NCBI GenBank assembly: GCA_903920405.1 | Contig: CAIXMC010000223.1 | Span: forward strand, 1-17,944 | Source: an uncultured beta proteobacterium | Lineage (GTDB): Bacteria; Pseudomonadota; Gammaproteobacteria; Burkholderiales; Burkholderiaceae_C | Reading direction: 5' to 3' | DNA: 17,944 nt | Shown: piece after piece, positions 14,880 through 17,944 of the stretch | Position numbering within the stretch: position 1 is the stretch's first letter | Layout of the letters: every line of letters begins with the position of its first letter | Notes under the pieces: generated by a model | The model's input: only the letters and a program-made list of their open reading frames with translations | The model's database searches: none | What the model was told of the DNA's origin: nothing | Program-made: the position numbers and the translations under genes

Positions 14880-16654
14880 CCTTCTCCCTTCACGGGTTGG
14901 TGGTTTCCAGGGGAATAGCCATAGGGCGGGCAGTGCTCATGGTGTCTAGTCGTCCGGATGTTGCGCATTACTTCATTGAACCCACACAGGTGAGCTCTGA
15001 AGTCATGCGTGTTCGTGAGGGTCGCAATGCTGTGGTCGATGAAATTCACCGCTTGCAGCTCAGTATGGGTCATAAGGGACCCAAAGAAACCTCGCATGAG
15101 CTATCTGCCCTCCTTGATGTGCATCTGCTTTTGTTGCAAGACGAGGAACTGGAGCGTGGTGTCAAGTATTGGATCTCGGACAGGCTTTACAACGCCGAGT
15201 GGGCATTGACCACTCAGTTTGAAGTTATTGCGCGCCAGTTTGATGAGATGGAAGACGACTATTTGCGTGAACGCAAGGCCGATTTGGAACAAATCACCGA
15301 AAAAGTACTGCGTGCCATGCACGGTGCCCCTGTGCCGTTAGCGACAGCTTCAAAACACGACAGACGAAAACATTCGCGTCACCCCCTTTTTCGCAACAAC
15401 GCTGATGCCCTGTCACTGATTTTGGTGGCGCATGACTTGTCACCTACGGACATGCTGCAATTCAAAAATAGCGTTTTTGCAGGTTTCGTCACCGACGTGG
15501 GTGGCAAAACTTCGCACACGGCCATTGTGGCGCGCAGCCTTGATGTTCCTGCTGTGGTAGGTCTGCGGCTTTGCAGCCAACTGGTTCATCAGGATGACAT
15601 TGTCATCATTGATGGCGATGCTGGCGTGGTGATGGTGGACCCCTCCCCCATCCTGTTGGCCGAATACAAATACAAACAAAGCCAGGGTGAACTCAATCGC
15701 GATCGACTGTTGCGCTTGTTGCCCAACGCAGCCATCACGCTCGATGGTCAAAAAATTGAATTGCTGGCCAATATTGAAGTGCCTGAAGATGCCATGAACG
15801 CTATCAATGCAGGTGCGATGGGGGTAGGCCTGTTTCGCAGTGAATTTCTGTTCATGGGACGCTTGGGAAAAGTGCCCAACGAGGAAGAACAATATCTGGC
15901 GTATCGGCGTGCCATTGAAGGCATGCAAGGGCTGCCTGTCACCATTCGTACCGTGGATATTGGTGCTGACAAGCCCGTAGATGATAGGTTGCGTGACGAT
16001 ACCCACCTGAATCCCGCGCTGGGTTTGCGTGCCATTCGCTGGAGTCTGGCAGACCCCGCCATGTTTTTGACCCAAATTCGTGCCATTTTGCGAGCTGCAG
16101 CGCATGGCCCTACGCAATTGCTGATTCCCATGCTGGTTCATGCCAGCGAAATTCGTCAAACCATGGCTTTGATTGACCATGCGCGTGTGCAGTTGGACAA
16201 TTTGGGCATGGCCTATGGCGTGGTCAAGGTCGGTGCCATGATTGAAATTCCGGCAGCAGCCTTGACGCTGAACGTATTTTTGAAATACTTTGATTTTTTG
16301 TCGATTGGTACCAATGACTTGATTCAATACACACTGGCCATTGACCGTGCTGATGAATCTGTGGCGCATTTGTATGACCCCATGCACCCTGCGGTCTTGC
16401 GCCTGGTGGCCAACACCATCGCACAGGCCTGTGCCTGTGGCAAACCGGTGAGTGTCTGCGGCGAAATGGCGGGTGACCCCACCATGACTCGGCTTTTGTT
16501 GGGAATGGGGTTGCGCAGTTTTTCCATGCACCCGGCACAAATTCTTTGTGTCAAGTACGAAATTTTGCGCGCTGATGCGGGCAAACTCCGCCCCTGGGCA
16601 GAGCGCATCGTGGCAGAGGATGAGCCTGCACCCCGCAATGCACGACAAGCGTAG
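14876..16654 (+). CDS. ptsI: PTS enzyme I (phosphoenolpyruvate-protein phosphotransferase)
   Basis: A 592-residue enzyme that moves phosphate from phosphoenolpyruvate to HPr. The phosphohistidine is His214 in GGKTSHTAIVARS. The PEP-binding barrel shows GVGLFRSEFLF, TVDIGADKP, SIGTNDLIQYTLAIDR (about 476-491) and the active-site cysteine Cys528 in SVCGEMAGDP. Length is near the usual 575, with a short tail (PRNARQA). The insert ASKHDRRKHSRHP (about 158-170), between the HPr-binding region and the phosphohistidine domain, is basic and looks lineage-specific. Last gene of the operon. No clear intrinsic terminator follows. Confidence 0.97.
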   Translation: MTFSLHGLVVSRGIAIGRAVLMVSSRPDVAHYFIEPTQVSSEVMRVREGRNAVVDEIHRLQLSMGHKGPKETSHELSALLDVHLLLLQDEELERGVKYWISDRLYNAEWALTTQFEVIARQFDEMEDDYLRERKADLEQITEKVLRAMHGAPVPLATASKHDRRKHSRHPLFRNNADALSLILVAHDLSPTDMLQFKNSVFAGFVTDVGGKTSHTAIVARSLDVPAVVGLRLCSQLVHQDDIVIIDGDAGVVMVDPSPILLAEYKYKQSQGELNRDRLLRLLPNAAITLDGQKIELLANIEVPEDAMNAINAGAMGVGLFRSEFLFMGRLGKVPNEEEQYLAYRRAIEGMQGLPVTIRTVDIGADKPVDDRLRDDTHLNPALGLRAIRWSLADPAMFLTQIRAILRAAAHGPTQLLIPMLVHASEIRQTMALIDHARVQLDNLGMAYGVVKVGAMIEIPAAALTLNVFLKYFDFLSIGTNDLIQYTLAIDRADESVAHLYDPMHPAVLRLVANTIAQACACGKPVSVCGEMAGDPTMTRLLLGMGLRSFSMHPAQILCVKYEILRADAGKLRPWAERIVAEDEPAPRNARQA

Positions 16655-16897
16655 GGTACGGCGAGCGATTTGTAACGACGCAGTGCGCCCAAATCTGACG
16701 AACCCAATGCGGAACTTATGACTGACCACATCCTTAGCATGAAAAACTCCCGGTGAACCGATTGTTACAGAGAGTGTCTTTGGTTTTGATAGCTTCGTTG
16801 GTGGGCGGAACAAAAAAATGGAAAAAAATGAGTGACTGAAGAGTTTTTTAGCACGATTTTGATGGTTTGGCGTTGAAAATGGCAAAAAAATGGTCAC

Positions 16898-16906
16898 TTA
16901 TGCACA
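16898..16906 (+). promoter_or_regulatory. DnaA box TTATGCACA
   Basis: TTATGCACA fits the known DnaA box consensus TTWTNCACA exactly. It lies between two arms of an inverted repeat (TGGCGTTG/CAACGCCA). A nine-base motif alone can occur by chance; the companion site at 17085 gives it weight. Confidence 0.5.
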
Positions 16907-17072
16907 AATTTAAGGACTGTTCATATCAACTCCAACGCCATCTGAAAAACATGTTACCCAACGGATTGTGATTTTAACTTGTTGATTTATAATTGTATTA
17001 ATAAATTGCTTGATCTTTTGGCAATCTAACGAAACCCTTGATTTATAAGGACTAGCGACACCTTTTGACTGC

Positions 17073-17093
17073 TTATCAACAAAGTTATCCACA
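17073..17093 (+). promoter_or_regulatory. DnaA box TTATCCACA with adjacent near-match
   Basis: TTATCCACA (17085-17093) is the strongest DnaA box form. TTATCAACA (17073-17081) lies 12 bases upstream in the same orientation, with one base off consensus. Such tandem sites are typical of origins and DnaA-regulated promoters. priA starts about 95 bases later. Confidence 0.6.
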
Positions 17094-17128
17094 GAAAACA
17101 GGGATGACTTCGATAGCGATGATGAATC

Positions 17129-17142
17129 GGTGACTTGTCACC
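17129..17142. promoter_or_regulatory. Perfect palindrome in the priA leader
   Basis: GGTGACTTGTCACC consists of two six-base half sites around TT. It stands 46 bases before the priA ATG, where a dimeric repressor could act or a short mRNA hairpin could form. The binding protein is unknown. Confidence 0.4.
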
Positions 17143-17188
17143 TGTTTCGCCAGTTCACATGAACTTGTTATCCCAACTTTGCCACACC

Positions 17189-17944
17189 ATGCCCACATTG
17201 ATTTCTGTGATTTTGCATACACCGGCTCACAGCAATATGGCCGGTGCATTGACTTACCTGAGCGACCAACCTCTGTGCCCGGGCACTTTGGTGCGGGTGC
17301 CTTTAGGCCAGCGTGAATTGCTGGGTGTGGTGTGGGATGATCCGCCCCACCCGGCTCCCATCGCTCTTGACCCCGCCCGATTGCGCATGATTGCTGCGGC
17401 GCTCGATGCCATTCCTCCGTTAACCCCTGCCTGGCGGGCATTGATTGACTTTGCGGCCAACTACTACCAACGTTCCACCGGCGAGGTCGCACTCGCAGCC
17501 CTGCCACCCCAATTGCGCAACTTGACCACCTTACAGCTCTCACGCCGTTTGGGAAAACATGCCACCGACAGTGCTGACGTTCAACCTTCCAGCGCGCCAA
17601 ACGATTCTGATTTAATAGCACTCACTACAGAGCAGGCAAGGGCTATAGGCCAATTTCATACCTACGATGGGCCATGTTTGCTGTTTGGGGCTACAGGCAG
17701 TGGCAAGACCGAAGTGTTCATGCGATGTACGTCAGAACTCTTGGCAGGCTCTGAGCGTGCTCAGGCCTTGGTGATGGTGCCAGAAATCAACCTCACCCCC
17801 CAACTTGAGGAGCGATTCAAAAATCGTTTTTGTCCCCACTACGGTCAAAGCGCAGTAGTGTCCATGCACAGTGGCATGACCCCGTCGCAGCGTCTGAAAA
17901 GTTGGCTGGCAGCGCACAGTGGCACGGCCCGCATTGTGCTGGGA
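17189..17944 (+). CDS. priA: Primosomal protein N' (PriA helicase), N-terminal part; continues beyond window
   Basis: An open frame of 252 codons running off the right edge. PriA is the 3'-5' DNA helicase that reloads the replisome at stalled forks. The N-terminal DNA-binding part has PGTLVRVPLGQRELLGVVW (31-49) and FAANYYQRSTGEV. The helicase domain begins with LTTEQARAI (145-153), the Walker A motif GATGSGKT at 167-174 (Lys173), and MVPEINLTPQ. The start at 17189-17191 is chosen for fit with the family. An in-frame ATG at 17159 is an alternative; neither has a good ribosome-binding site. Codons 141-155 include TTA, ATA, AGG and ATA, unlike the rest, and resemble the dispersed repeat at 13861. 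In several relatives priA follows hemE; here a long non-coding region precedes it. Confidence 0.95.
   Translation, partial: MPTLISVILHTPAHSNMAGALTYLSDQPLCPGTLVRVPLGQRELLGVVWDDPPHPAPIALDPARLRMIAAALDAIPPLTPAWRALIDFAANYYQRSTGEVALAALPPQLRNLTTLQLSRRLGKHATDSADVQPSSAPNDSDLIALTTEQARAIGQFHTYDGPCLLFGATGSGKTEVFMRCTSELLAGSERAQALVMVPEINLTPQLEERFKNRFCPHYGQSAVVSMHSGMTPSQRLKSWLAAHSGTARIVLG

Larger units (their letters stand above)
16655..17188. other. 534-base non-coding region before priA with origin-like features
   Basis: No gene is supported here. The stretch contains an AT-rich tract (60 of 80 bases are A/T at 16971-17050; 34 of the first 40), a GATCTTTT word at 17012-17019, consensus DnaA boxes at 16898 and 17085, and inverted repeats. 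CAAAAAAATGG occurs at 16811-16821 and 16883-16893. AGTGAC (16831) pairs with GTCACT (16893), and TGGCGTTG (16868-16875) with CAACGCCA (16933-16940), which brackets the first DnaA box. Promoters of priA are probably here too; TTAACT-16-TATTAA (16974-17001) is one weak candidate. Confidence 0.6.

Noticed and set aside
16766..16790. Possible terminator after ptsI (CAGAGA/TCTTTG then TTTT)
   Set aside because: The stem is only six pairs with a G-U pair and the T run is short; too weak to call.
15440..16897. A 485-codon open frame on the minus strand opposite ptsI
   Set aside because: It mirrors ptsI codons, is unusually rich in His, Gln and Cys, and resembles no family. The ptsI frame has all catalytic motifs.

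Overview
The window looks like chromosome from a betaproteobacterium of the order Burkholderiales, probably near Comamonadaceae. The grounds are family-level resemblance and gene order: flgN-flgM-flgA divergent from flgBCDEFGHIJKL, a stand-alone EIIA(Man)/HPr/EI phosphorelay operon, a DUF1841 protein, and an intergenic repeat of a type I associate with Comamonadaceae. No rRNA or tRNA is present to fix the taxonomy.

Layout. Positions 1-269 hold the 3' end of a TnpB-like (IS200/IS605-type) gene. A DUF1841 gene (301-759, minus) converges on it. An uncharacterised gene for a probable ribbon-helix-helix-like protein (915-1343, plus) follows. Next come flgN, flgM and flgA on the minus strand, with a well-matched sigma-28 (FliA) promoter in front of flgM. 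The flgA-flgB divergent region opens the large plus-strand operon flgB-flgL (3098-13819), which is complete and undamaged. It encodes the rod (FlgB, C, F, G), the rod-assembly muramidase (FlgJ), the hook cap and hook (FlgD, E), the L and P rings (FlgH, I) and the hook-filament junction (FlgK, L). Several genes overlap by 1-4 bases, which suggests translational coupling.

A 386-base gap after flgL carries two repeat elements: a Comamonadaceae-type dispersed repeat and a pair of perfect 28-base inverted arms. Beyond it, three overlapping genes encode EIIA of the mannose family, HPr and enzyme I, a phosphorelay with no sugar permease beside it. A 534-base non-coding region follows. It contains an AT-rich tract, two consensus DnaA boxes plus one near-match, nested inverted repeats and a perfect palindrome. 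The window ends inside priA, which is open at the right edge and whose ATP-binding Walker A motif is visible.

How the genes work together: FlgA is the periplasmic chaperone for the P ring made of FlgI. FlgN is the export chaperone for FlgK and FlgL. FlgM holds the sigma factor FliA until the hook is finished. The two flagellar transcription units therefore cover all axial parts except the filament and cap. The rest is ordinary housekeeping with a few mobile or repetitive elements. I did not find convincing evidence of a wholly new system. The least explained stretches are the origin-like region before priA, the zinc-ribbon-less TnpB end, and the small RHH-like gene.
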